Of a stretch of DNA of 7,890 nucleotides, positions 1 through 6,159 are shown in pieces (the first letter of the stretch is position 1; every line of letters begins with the position of its first letter). A program made the position numbers and the translations under genes. This DNA comes from an uncultured Opitutia bacterium. Lineage in GTDB: Bacteria > Verrucomicrobiota > Verrucomicrobiia > Opitutales > UBA953. The notes beneath the pieces were generated by a model. That model ran no database searches, was not told where the DNA came from, and saw only the letters and a program-made list of their open reading frames with translations. The DNA is taken from the NCBI GenBank assembly GCA_903879465.1, contig CAIRLQ010000019.1:1-7890 (forward strand), in the 5' to 3' direction.

Positions 1-906
1 ATCCGCACCTGGCTCAACGGCGTGCAGCGCGTCGACGTACGTGACGACGGCTACAAGTCGGGCTTCATCGCCTTCCAGGTCCATGGGATCGGTAAAGATG
101 AAACCAAGGCCGGCTCCATTGTCGAATGGCGCAACATCTCCCTCACGAAGATTTCGGACAACAGCCTGACCGAGTCCGAGAAGGCCGACGGTTGGAAGCT
201 CCTCTTCGACGGCCGCACCAGCAAAGGCTGGCGCTCCGCCAAGGGGCCGGAGTTCCCCAAGGAAGGCTGGTCCATCGAAAGGGGGCAGCTCCATACCGCC
301 GCGTCAGGTGGCAAGGAATCCGCCGCCGCCGGTGACATCATCACCGTCGCCCGCTACAAGCAGTTCGAAGCATCCATCGACTTCAAACTCACCAAGGGAG
401 CGAATAGCGGCCTGAAATATTACGTGCAACCCGACCTCAATCAGGGCGCCGGTTCGGCCTTCGGTCTCGAATTCCAGATGCTCGACGACGACGTCCACCC
501 AGACGCCAAGCTCGGACGCGACGGCAACCGCACGGTCTCCTCGCTTTACGACCTGATCACAGCATCCAAGGACAAGCGTCCTAACCCCATCGGCCAGTGG
601 AACAACGCCTACGTGATCGCCAAGGGCACCAAGGTCGAACACTGGCTCAACGGCCGCCTCGTGATCGCCTATGACCGCAACACCGACGAGTTTCGCGCCC
701 TCGTGGCGAAGTCGAAGTATGCCGACCCCAAGTACGGCAAGAACTTCGGCGAGTGGGCCGATGGCCATATCCTCCTCCAGGAACATGGCGACGAAGTGTG
801 GTTCAAAAACGTAAAGCTCCGCGATCTCTCCCCAGCCCAGATGCCAGCCGCCAAGGGCGGCAAGAGAGCTCCCGCCAAGAAGGCCGACGACGCAGCTAAG
901 AAATAA
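1..906 (+). CDS. Tandem DUF1080 (3-keto-disaccharide hydrolase family) protein, 5'-truncated
   Basis: The reading frame is open from base 1, so the gene begins outside the window; a GTG at 22 is internal to a domain and not a likely start. Counting the first visible codon as 1, residues 1-50 are the C-terminal end of one DUF1080 domain (WLNG, then GFIAFQVHGIG, then VEWRNISL). Residues ~62-276 are a complete second copy: GWKLLFDG at its start, the middle strand pattern FGLEFQMLDDD, then again WLNG, ILLQEHG and VWFKNVKL. The matching ends show a tandem two-domain protein. Family members are usually secreted beta-sandwich proteins; some act on 3-keto sugars (hydrolysis or lyase chemistry), and substrate is not predictable here. 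The tail after ~277 is rich in Lys and Ala (AKGGKRAPAKKADDAAKK), low complexity and possibly a cell-envelope or polyanion contact. A strong terminator follows, so this gene ends its transcript. Domain family is secure; activity is inferred. Confidence 0.9.
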   Translation: MRTWLNGVQRVDVRDDGYKSGFIAFQVHGIGKDETKAGSIVEWRNISLTKISDNSLTESEKADGWKLLFDGRTSKGWRSAKGPEFPKEGWSIERGQLHTAASGGKESAAAGDIITVARYKQFEASIDFKLTKGANSGLKYYVQPDLNQGAGSAFGLEFQMLDDDVHPDAKLGRDGNRTVSSLYDLITASKDKRPNPIGQWNNAYVIAKGTKVEHWLNGRLVIAYDRNTDEFRALVAKSKYADPKYGKNFGEWADGHILLQEHGDEVWFKNVKLRDLSPAQMPAAKGGKRAPAKKADDAAKK

Positions 907-930
907 GGAGGCAAAGAGGCTCCCGCCAAG
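856..930 (+). repeat. Short degenerate tandem repeat of the Lys/Ala tail, second copy beyond the stop codon
   Basis: Bases 856-879 encode GGKRAPAK near the end of the DUF1080 protein. Bases 907-930, directly after the TAA at 904-906 and in the same frame, would encode GGKEAPAK. By eye 19 of 24 bases match, 51 bases (17 codons) apart. The frame stays open past the stop until a TGA at 1009-1011. It looks like a small duplication of the tail that is now outside the coding sequence, or a tail shortened by a new stop. Confidence 0.55.
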
Positions 931-963
931 GCCGGACGACGAAAGTCGCCCGGCCTTTTCTTT
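928..963 (+). terminator. Intrinsic terminator after the DUF1080 gene
   Basis: The stem is AAGGCCGG (928-935), then CGAC (937-940), a GAAA tetraloop (941-944), GTCG (945-948), then CCGGCC (950-955). There is one A/C mismatch (936 against 949). The run TTTTCTTT (956-963) follows directly. This is the classical rho-independent form: a GC-rich stem, a stable GNRA loop and a U tract. It begins 22 bases after the stop codon and separates the DUF1080 gene from the sulfatase unit downstream. Confidence 0.9.
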
Positions 964-1006
964 GCGGAGTGGCTGAGATGTTGCATATCGACTTTGCCTG
1001 GACTTA

Positions 1007-1018
1007 GGTGACGTCACC
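1007..1018. promoter_or_regulatory. Perfect 12-base palindrome just upstream of the sulfatase 1 start
   Basis: GGTGACGTCACC reads the same on both strands. It ends seven bases before the ATG at 1026, in the short space between the upstream terminator and the first gene of the sulfatase unit, where a promoter or operator is expected. It could be a dimeric repressor site. As RNA it has no loop and could at best fold only by opening its centre, so a DNA site is the more natural reading. No convincing -35/-10 pair was found around it. Function is inferred from symmetry and position only. Confidence 0.35.
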
Positions 1019-1025
1019 CCGAGCC

Positions 1026-2597
1026 ATGCGCCCCTCCCTGTTCCTTGCCGCCCTCATCGCCGCCTTCACGACGCTCGGCGCCGCCGAACCGAAGCGCACT
1101 AACATCCTTTTTATCATCGCCGACGACTGGGGCCACGGCCACGCAGGCGCCTATGGTTGCCCCTGGATTAAGACCCCCAACTTCGATCGCGTGGCCAAAG
1201 AAGGCCTGCTCTTCCTCAACGCGTATACACCGACCGCAAAGTGCACGCCGTCGCGCTCCGCGATTCTCACCGGGCGGCACCCATGGCTCCTCGGTGCCGC
1301 GGCCAACCACGAGTGCAACTTCCCTCCGGAACAAGAGATCTTTCCCGACGTCCTCGAACGTAACGGCTACACCTACGCCACCTGCGGCAAAGTCTGGGCC
1401 CCGGGCGTCTCACTCAAAGTCGACGGATTGAAACGGAAGCTTCATAGGAACATGGCCGGCGAGCGCTTCGAAAAACGTGTGGCCAAACCGTCCGCCAAAG
1501 GCATCGCCCCGAACGATTACGCCGCAAACTTCCACGACTTCCTCCAACAAACCAAAGCCGACCAGCCTTGGTTCTTCTGGCTGGGCTTCCGCGAGCCTCA
1601 CCGCGACTACGAAGAAGGCAGCGGCCTGCGTCTCGGCAAAAAACTCACCGACATCGACCATGTCCCAGCCTACTGGCCCGACAATGCCGTCATCCGCGGA
1701 GACATGCTCGACTACGCCCTCGAGGTCGAGCACTGTGACCGCCATCTCGGCTTGATTCTGGATGATCTCGAGAAGCGCGGCGAACTAGACCGCACACTCA
1801 TCATCGTCACCAGCGACAACGGCATGCCTTTCCCCCGAGTGAAAGGCAGCACCTACGAGGACGCCAATCATCTCCCGATGGCGGCCCGCTGGCCGGCGGG
1901 CATCAAGAACCCCGGACGCAAGGTGACCGATTACATCAGCTTTGCTGATTTCGCACCGACCTTCCTCGAGGTAGCCGGCGTGGCCTGGCCCGACCGCGGA
2001 CTGGCGCCCACTTCTGGTCGTAGCCTGACCGACATCTTCGGTAGCGGCATCGATGGTCGCAGCAATCCCGTCCGCGACCACGTACTGATCGGACGAGAAC
2101 GCAACGACCTCGGCCGACCCGGCGACGTAGGCTATCCGATTCGCGGTATCGTGAAGGATGGCCTCGCCTACCTCGAAAACTGCGAGCCCAGCCGCTGGCC
2201 CGCCTGTAACCCAGAGACCGGCTACCTTGATACGGACGCCAGTCCCACCAAGTCTTTTATTCTGCATGCCCGCCGCGATAAAGGCAGCGACCCCTTCTGG
2301 AATCTATGCTTCGGCATGCGCCCCGGACGGGAATTCTACGATCTCGCCACGGACCGCGACTGCGTGCAGAACCTAGCCACCGCCCGCGCCGCGGACGTCG
2401 ATAAACTTCGCACGCAAATGTGGTCTGAGCTCAAGACTGCCGGCGACCTCCGCGCGATCGGTCGCGGCGCCGAATACGAAGCCCATCCTTCCGCCGACGT
2501 GAAGAAACTCCGTTTCTACGAACGTTATATGGGCGGGGAACTCCTTGAAGCCAACTGGGTCAAACATGACGACTTCGAAAAAGCGCCCCTTAAATGA
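1026..2597 (+). CDS. Secreted S1-family sulfatase (sulfatase 1), N-sulfoglucosamine-sulfohydrolase-like
   Basis: This 523-residue protein fits the usual length for single-domain S1 sulfatases. The ATG at 1026 is preferred over the GTG at 1008 because it starts directly with a signal peptide (MRPSLFLAALIAAFTTLGAAE, cut after about residue 20), and the GTG lies in a palindrome. Features, numbered from this Met: metal-binding ADD at 33-34; maturation motif C73-T-P-S-R77 followed by SAILTGR, in which Cys73 would become formylglycine; REPHRD with His192; TSDNG with Asp264/Asn265; Lys273 in a loop resembling that of heparan N-sulfatase types; a C-terminal subdomain with GRER, EPSRWP, DASPTK and the EFYDLATD motif seen near the end of sulfatases. 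It hydrolyses sulfate esters or sulfamates in the periplasm or outside and needs a formylglycine-generating enzyme from elsewhere in the genome. Its stop overlaps the next start (ATGA, 2594-2597), so the two are probably translationally coupled. Sulfatase 2 is a paralogue. The exact substrate is unknown. Confidence 0.95.
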   Translation: MRPSLFLAALIAAFTTLGAAEPKRTNILFIIADDWGHGHAGAYGCPWIKTPNFDRVAKEGLLFLNAYTPTAKCTPSRSAILTGRHPWLLGAAANHECNFPPEQEIFPDVLERNGYTYATCGKVWAPGVSLKVDGLKRKLHRNMAGERFEKRVAKPSAKGIAPNDYAANFHDFLQQTKADQPWFFWLGFREPHRDYEEGSGLRLGKKLTDIDHVPAYWPDNAVIRGDMLDYALEVEHCDRHLGLILDDLEKRGELDRTLIIVTSDNGMPFPRVKGSTYEDANHLPMAARWPAGIKNPGRKVTDYISFADFAPTFLEVAGVAWPDRGLAPTSGRSLTDIFGSGIDGRSNPVRDHVLIGRERNDLGRPGDVGYPIRGIVKDGLAYLENCEPSRWPACNPETGYLDTDASPTKSFILHARRDKGSDPFWNLCFGMRPGREFYDLATDRDCVQNLATARAADVDKLRTQMWSELKTAGDLRAIGRGAEYEAHPSADVKKLRFYERYMGGELLEANWVKHDDFEKAPLK

Positions 2598-2602
2598 AAA
2601 CC
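2573..2602 (+). repeat. Direct repeat copy A, at the sulfatase 1 / esterase junction
   Basis: The copy consists of CTTCGAAAAA (2573-2582), GCG (2583-2585), then CCCCTTAAATGAAAACC (2586-2602). It covers the last codons of sulfatase 1 (FEKAPLK, stop) and the first three codons (MKT) of the esterase. The same block without GCG is found at 4334-4360. All 27 shared bases are identical. Confidence 0.85.
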
Positions 2603-4237
2603 AAACTCACCATCATTTGCCTCATGGCCATCGCGGCAGGAGGCACCGTCCGCGCCGACGTCTCACTTCCCTCCATTTTCGGTAATCACATGGTCCTCCA
2701 ACAGGGGATAAAGCTGCCCGTCTGGGGCAAGGCGAACCCAGGAGAAAAGGTCATCGTTTCTATCGCCGGGAAGCAAAGCGAGGCGACAGCGGACACCGCG
2801 GGAAAATGGATGCTGCAGCTCGACCCGCTCGCCATGACCCGCAAACCTCTCGAAATGCGGGTGAAGGGAAGCGGCGAAGCCGTGGTCTTCCAGGATATCT
2901 TGGTCGGTGATGTCTGGGTGTGTTCGGGGCAGTCGAACATGGGGTTAGGGATCCGCAAGGCGGCCGAAGCCAAAGCAATTGTCGCCGAAGCCAACCGCCC
3001 TGAGATGAGGCTGTTCCGCGTGGATAGAAAACCGGCGCTGACCGGGCAGGACGATCTGCCCGGCAAGTGGGTGGTATGCACGCCCGAATCGATTCTTGCG
3101 GCTGGCGATAATGGTTTCTCCGCCGTCGCCTACCTCTTTGGCAGCGAAATCCAGAGCCGCAAAAATCTCCCGGTCGGGCTGATTCAAAGCGCGGTCGGCG
3201 GCACACGCATTGAATGTTGGAGCAGTCTGGAGACGCTCCAAGCCTTGCCCAATCTGAGCGCAACCAAAAAGTCTCTCCGGGAATTCCTAAACTTCCGGGA
3301 CAATGCCGATAAATATGAGAAGGAAACCCTGCCAATATTACAAAAAGCACACGCAGCTTGGGTAGTGACCCAAGGGCAGATTAAAGACACTTGGAGAAAA
3401 CAAACGGCCGACGCCCGAGCCAATAACCTCCCCACGCCACCGTCCCCTAAAATTCCGCCCGAGCCCAAACGACCGGTGTCCCCTAAGGACGTTTTTTCCA
3501 ATCCGACCGTATTATTTAACGGAATGATTCACCCATTGATTCCCTATGGCATCCGCGGGGTGATCTGGTATCAAGGCGAGGCGGATGCTTATCCGCAACT
3601 CGCGGAAGAATACCGAACACTTCTGCCGGCCATGATCACCGGCTGGCGCAAACTCTGGCAGCAAGGGGATTTTCCCTTTTTATTTGTTCAGCTGCCCAAT
3701 TTGGCGACTGAGAAAAATACGTGGCCAGTGATCCGGGAGGCTCAAAGAAAGGCGCTCACGCTTCCGGCGACCGGCATGGCGGTGACAATCGACATTGGCG
3801 ATCCCGACGACCTCCATCCTCCGATCAAGAAGCCCGTGGCCGAACGCCTAGTCCTTGCCGCCCGGCACGTCGCGTATGGAGAGGACATTGTCTATTCAGG
3901 CCCGCTCTATCAAGCGATGGCAGTCGAGGGAGAAAAAATCCGCATCACTTTTACAAATACAGGCGGAGGCCTGATCATAGGTGCCCGCCCAGTTATCTCC
4001 CCACAACAGAAGCCCGAGGCAGCCGCAGATTTCCTCCAAGGTTTTGAGGTGGCGGGTGCCGACGGCATCTTCCAGCCAGCCAAGGCCGAAATCCAAAAAA
4101 ATGCCGTCGCTGTTTGGAGCGACAAAGTCGCGGCACCGAAAACCGTGCGGTATGGCTGGGCACCCAATCCCAAGCCATTTGCCAACCTTTACAACCGTGA
4201 GAATTTACCAGCCTCCCCATTCTCCACGGAAAAATAG
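2594..4237 (+). CDS. Secreted sialate O-acetylesterase-type (SASA/SGNH) carbohydrate esterase
   Basis: The protein is 547 residues long. Residues 1-21 form a signal peptide (MKTKLTIICLMAIAAGG, then TVRA before DVSLP). Residues ~22-105 form the beta-sandwich typical at the front of this family (LPSIFGNHMVLQQG, LPVWGKANPG). The esterase domain follows: GQSNM at 112-116 with nucleophile Ser114, GGTRIECW at ~202-209, the signature GVIWYQGEAD at 322-331, and DDLHP with Asp406/His408 as the likely rest of the triad. The C-terminal ~110 residues form a further beta-rich region ending in GWAPNPKPFANLYN, the family's usual finish. It should remove O-acetyl groups from a glycan; in bacteria of this type the target is often a plant or algal polysaccharide rather than sialic acid. 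Start is fixed by the ATGA overlap with sulfatase 1. The segment ~ residues 235-300 is Lys/Pro-rich and helical. GC is lower than in the flanking sulfatase genes (25 of 60 bases at 3301-3360, against 38 of 60 at 1621-1680), suggesting separate acquisition. Confidence 0.93.
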   Translation: MKTKLTIICLMAIAAGGTVRADVSLPSIFGNHMVLQQGIKLPVWGKANPGEKVIVSIAGKQSEATADTAGKWMLQLDPLAMTRKPLEMRVKGSGEAVVFQDILVGDVWVCSGQSNMGLGIRKAAEAKAIVAEANRPEMRLFRVDRKPALTGQDDLPGKWVVCTPESILAAGDNGFSAVAYLFGSEIQSRKNLPVGLIQSAVGGTRIECWSSLETLQALPNLSATKKSLREFLNFRDNADKYEKETLPILQKAHAAWVVTQGQIKDTWRKQTADARANNLPTPPSPKIPPEPKRPVSPKDVFSNPTVLFNGMIHPLIPYGIRGVIWYQGEADAYPQLAEEYRTLLPAMITGWRKLWQQGDFPFLFVQLPNLATEKNTWPVIREAQRKALTLPATGMAVTIDIGDPDDLHPPIKKPVAERLVLAARHVAYGEDIVYSGPLYQAMAVEGEKIRITFTNTGGGLIIGARPVISPQQKPEAAADFLQGFEVAGADGIFQPAKAEIQKNAVAVWSDKVAAPKTVRYGWAPNPKPFANLYNRENLPASPFSTEK

Positions 4238-4311
4238 TCGTGATACATGCCCTTTATTTTCCAGCTTAACGCTCTGAGGGCAGGTAGCTCCTTCCTTCAT
4301 ACGTAAGTTAA

Positions 4312-4323
4312 AAGTGAACACTT
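4312..4323. promoter_or_regulatory. Small inverted repeat in the esterase / sulfatase 2 gap
   Basis: AAGTG (4312-4316), AA, CACTT (4319-4323) form a 5-base inverted repeat with a two-base centre. It lies 28 bases before the sulfatase 2 start, in an AT-rich stretch unlike its surroundings. Position suits an operator or promoter-proximal site, but the arms are short and no -35/-10 pair is clear. The rest of the 4238-4351 gap has only a weak long-loop hairpin (TGCCCT 4248-4253 with AGGGCA 4277-4282) without a T run, so no terminator is claimed. Confidence 0.25.
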
Positions 4324-4333
4324 ATCAGTAGGT

Positions 4334-4360
4334 CTTCGAAAAACCCCTTAAATGAAAACC
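4334..4360 (+). repeat. Direct repeat copy B, upstream of and into sulfatase 2
   Basis: The copy consists of CTTCGAAAAA (4334-4343) then CCCCTTAAATGAAAACC (4344-4360). It is identical to copy A at 2573-2602 except that the central GCG is missing. Read in the sulfatase 1 frame it would encode FEKPLK and a TGA that overlaps the sulfatase 2 ATG, but a TAG (4329-4331) two codons before the Phe shows no gene is left there. It therefore resembles the fossil end of a gene that once abutted sulfatase 2. Confidence 0.85.
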
Positions 4361-5947
4361 CTCCACTTCCTGCTGGCCTTATGCACGGCATCGCTCTCCG
4401 CGGCGGAAACATCCGAGCGCCCTAATATCGTCTTCTGCTTCGCCGATGACTGGGGTCGCTATGCGGGCTTCCTGGACAAGGTCGACGGCGGCCGGCCGAG
4501 TCTCAATCAAATCATCAAGACGCCTAACATCGACCGCATGGCTGGAGAAGGCGCCGTCTTCCGGAACGCCTTCGTGACCGCCCCGAGCTGCACACCGTGC
4601 CGCAGTTCCCTGCTCTCCGGGCAATACTTCTTCCGCACGCACATGGGGGCGATCCTCAGCGGTGCGCGCTGGGATAACGCCATCCCGACTTACCCGCTCA
4701 TGCTGCAGGATGCCGGTTATCATATCGGAAAAATGTATAAAGTCTGGAGTCCGGGCACGCCGGCCGACGCCCCCTACGGTGGCCAAAAAAACGCCTTCGA
4801 AAAAGCCGGTCGCGCCTACAACCGTTTCTCCTCCAACGCCACGCTGATGGTCAAGAATGGCAGCACCTTCGAAGCCGCCAAGGCGAAGCTCCTCGGCCAG
4901 GTCCGCACGAATTTCAAATCTTTCCTCGATGCCAACACGGACGGGAAGCCTTTCTGCTTCTGGTTCGGGCCCACGCTCACCCACCGCAGCTTTGAGAAAC
5001 ATTCGGGCGCCAACCTGTGGAAAATCAACCCCAACGACCTTAAAGGAAAGCTCCCCGCATTCCTACCCGACGTACCAGAAATCCGGGATGACGTCGCCGA
5101 CTATATGGGTGAAATCCAGGCCTGGGATGCTGGCATCGGTACAATCATCGCCGAGCTCAAAGCCCGAGGACAATTTGATAATACCATCTTGGTCATCAGC
5201 GGCGACCACGGCATGCCCGGCGTCCCCGCCGGTAAGTGCAACCTCTACGACCACGGCACCGGCGTCGCGCTGATTGTGCGCGGACCCGGCGTAAAGGCTG
5301 GACGCGTCATCGATGACTTCGTGAACCTAATGGACTTAGCTCCCACGTTTCTCGACCTCGGCCACGTCGCGACGCCTGCCGTCATGACGGGCCGCAGCAT
5401 CCTACCCCTCCTGAAGTCGGAACAAACCGGACAGATTGATCCGACCCGCACCTGGGTCGTGACCGGGCGTGAACGCCATGTCGGTATCGCCCGCGAAGGC
5501 AGCCTACCCTATCCGCACCGCGCCCTGCGCACCAAGGAATTTCTGTATATTCGTAACTTCGCCCCCGAGCGCTGGCCCATGGGCTCTCCGAACTTCACCA
5601 CTCGTGCCGACCTCCCGAAGTTCGAAGAAATCGAGAAGTCGACCTATGCCACCTTCGCCGACATGGACGCCAGCCCCACCAAGGCCTGGGTCGTGAACCA
5701 ATTCGATAATCCGCAGTTCAAATGGAGCTTCGACTACGCCTTCGCTAAACGCCCGGCCGACGAACTCTACGACCTAGCCAAAGATCACGACCAGATGAAG
5801 AACGTGGCGGCGGACCCGGCCTACACCGACACCCTCAAGCGCATGCGCGGCCAACTCATGGAGACGCTCGTCAAAGTCGAAGACCCACGCGTCACCGGCG
5901 ATGGCTCCAAGTTCGACAAGCCGCCCTTCACCGTGCAGGCAAAGTAG
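4352..5947 (+). CDS. Secreted S1-family sulfatase (sulfatase 2) with CTPCR maturation motif
   Basis: This 531-residue protein has a signal peptide (MKTLHFLLALCTASLSAAE, cut near residue 19). Sulfatase landmarks: FADD with Asp32/Asp33 for calcium; the maturation motif C80-T-P-C83-R84 followed by SSLLSG; THRS with His211; SGDHG with Asp285/His286; Lys295 in AGKCNLYDHGTG; NLMDLAPTFLDL at ~325-336; TGRER, APERWP, DASPTK and ELYDLAKD in the C-terminal subdomain. The C-x-P-x-R core for formylglycine formation is intact, but the usual Ser at the fourth place is Cys. It shares the GRER, ERWP/SRWP, DASPTK and YDLA-D blocks with sulfatase 1, so the two are paralogues of one subfamily, though diverged enough to expect different sulfate positions. 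It would act outside the cytoplasm on a sulfated glycan. The ATG is supported by the signal peptide; no Shine-Dalgarno sequence precedes it. A 114-base gap separates it from the esterase, so it may be co-transcribed or have its own promoter. Confidence 0.95.
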   Translation: MKTLHFLLALCTASLSAAETSERPNIVFCFADDWGRYAGFLDKVDGGRPSLNQIIKTPNIDRMAGEGAVFRNAFVTAPSCTPCRSSLLSGQYFFRTHMGAILSGARWDNAIPTYPLMLQDAGYHIGKMYKVWSPGTPADAPYGGQKNAFEKAGRAYNRFSSNATLMVKNGSTFEAAKAKLLGQVRTNFKSFLDANTDGKPFCFWFGPTLTHRSFEKHSGANLWKINPNDLKGKLPAFLPDVPEIRDDVADYMGEIQAWDAGIGTIIAELKARGQFDNTILVISGDHGMPGVPAGKCNLYDHGTGVALIVRGPGVKAGRVIDDFVNLMDLAPTFLDLGHVATPAVMTGRSILPLLKSEQTGQIDPTRTWVVTGRERHVGIAREGSLPYPHRALRTKEFLYIRNFAPERWPMGSPNFTTRADLPKFEEIEKSTYATFADMDASPTKAWVVNQFDNPQFKWSFDYAFAKRPADELYDLAKDHDQMKNVAADPAYTDTLKRMRGQLMETLVKVEDPRVTGDGSKFDKPPFTVQAK

Positions 5948-5974
5948 GTAGATTTTGAGTATGGGGTGCGCAGA

Positions 5975-6001
5975 TTGGAACAGGACGACCAGCTGTCCCA
6001 A
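5975..6001 (+). terminator. Weak candidate terminator hairpin after sulfatase 2
   Basis: TTGGAACAG (5975-5983) pairs with CTGTCCCAA (5993-6001) through nine positions with one A/C mismatch and a nine-base loop, 28 bases after the sulfatase 2 stop. The position is right, but no T run follows, so it may be only a processing or RNA-stabilising hairpin, or chance. Nothing else in the 5948-6159 gap looks like a gene or strong promoter. Confidence 0.25.
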
Positions 6002-6159
6002 TGCGTCGAAGTTTCTTCATACATAGAGGCCTAAAGCTCTGCCTCCCAAGTATAACGGACCCTTCCAAACTCCCTAACTTACTCCATCAGTAATTCCGCT
6101 ACCCTCAGCCGCCTGGATATATCTCTGGCTCGAAATAGGAATACTGTAAGATTAAGCCC

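Noticed and set aside
904..911. TAAGGAGG, a near-perfect Shine-Dalgarno sequence over the DUF1080 stop codon
   Set aside because: No ATG, GTG or TTG follows at a usable distance, and the sequence is explained by the stop codon plus the repeated Gly-Gly-Lys codons.
981..1009. Possible promoter TTGCAT with 17-base spacing to TTAGGT
   Set aside because: The -10 match is poor and such matches are common by chance; not listed as a feature.
304..1017. Long open frame on the minus strand opposite the DUF1080 gene
   Set aside because: It mirrors the third-position GC bias of a clearly conserved plus-strand gene and its product has no recognisable domain.
1008..1025. GTG start for sulfatase 1, six codons before the ATG
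   Set aside because: It would place a polar extension before a normal signal peptide, lacks a ribosome site and lies inside the palindrome.
2760..3350. Minus-strand open frame opposite the esterase
   Set aside because: The plus strand carries intact esterase motifs here; the reverse product is Arg/Cys/Pro-rich, as expected of a shadow frame.
4248..4282. Hairpin TGCCCT/AGGGCA after the esterase as a terminator
   Set aside because: The loop is 23 bases and no T run follows, so it does not fit an intrinsic terminator.
6147..6159. TAAGAT close before the membrane-protein ATG as a leaderless -10 box
   Set aside because: Only four of six positions match and no -35 sequence is present.
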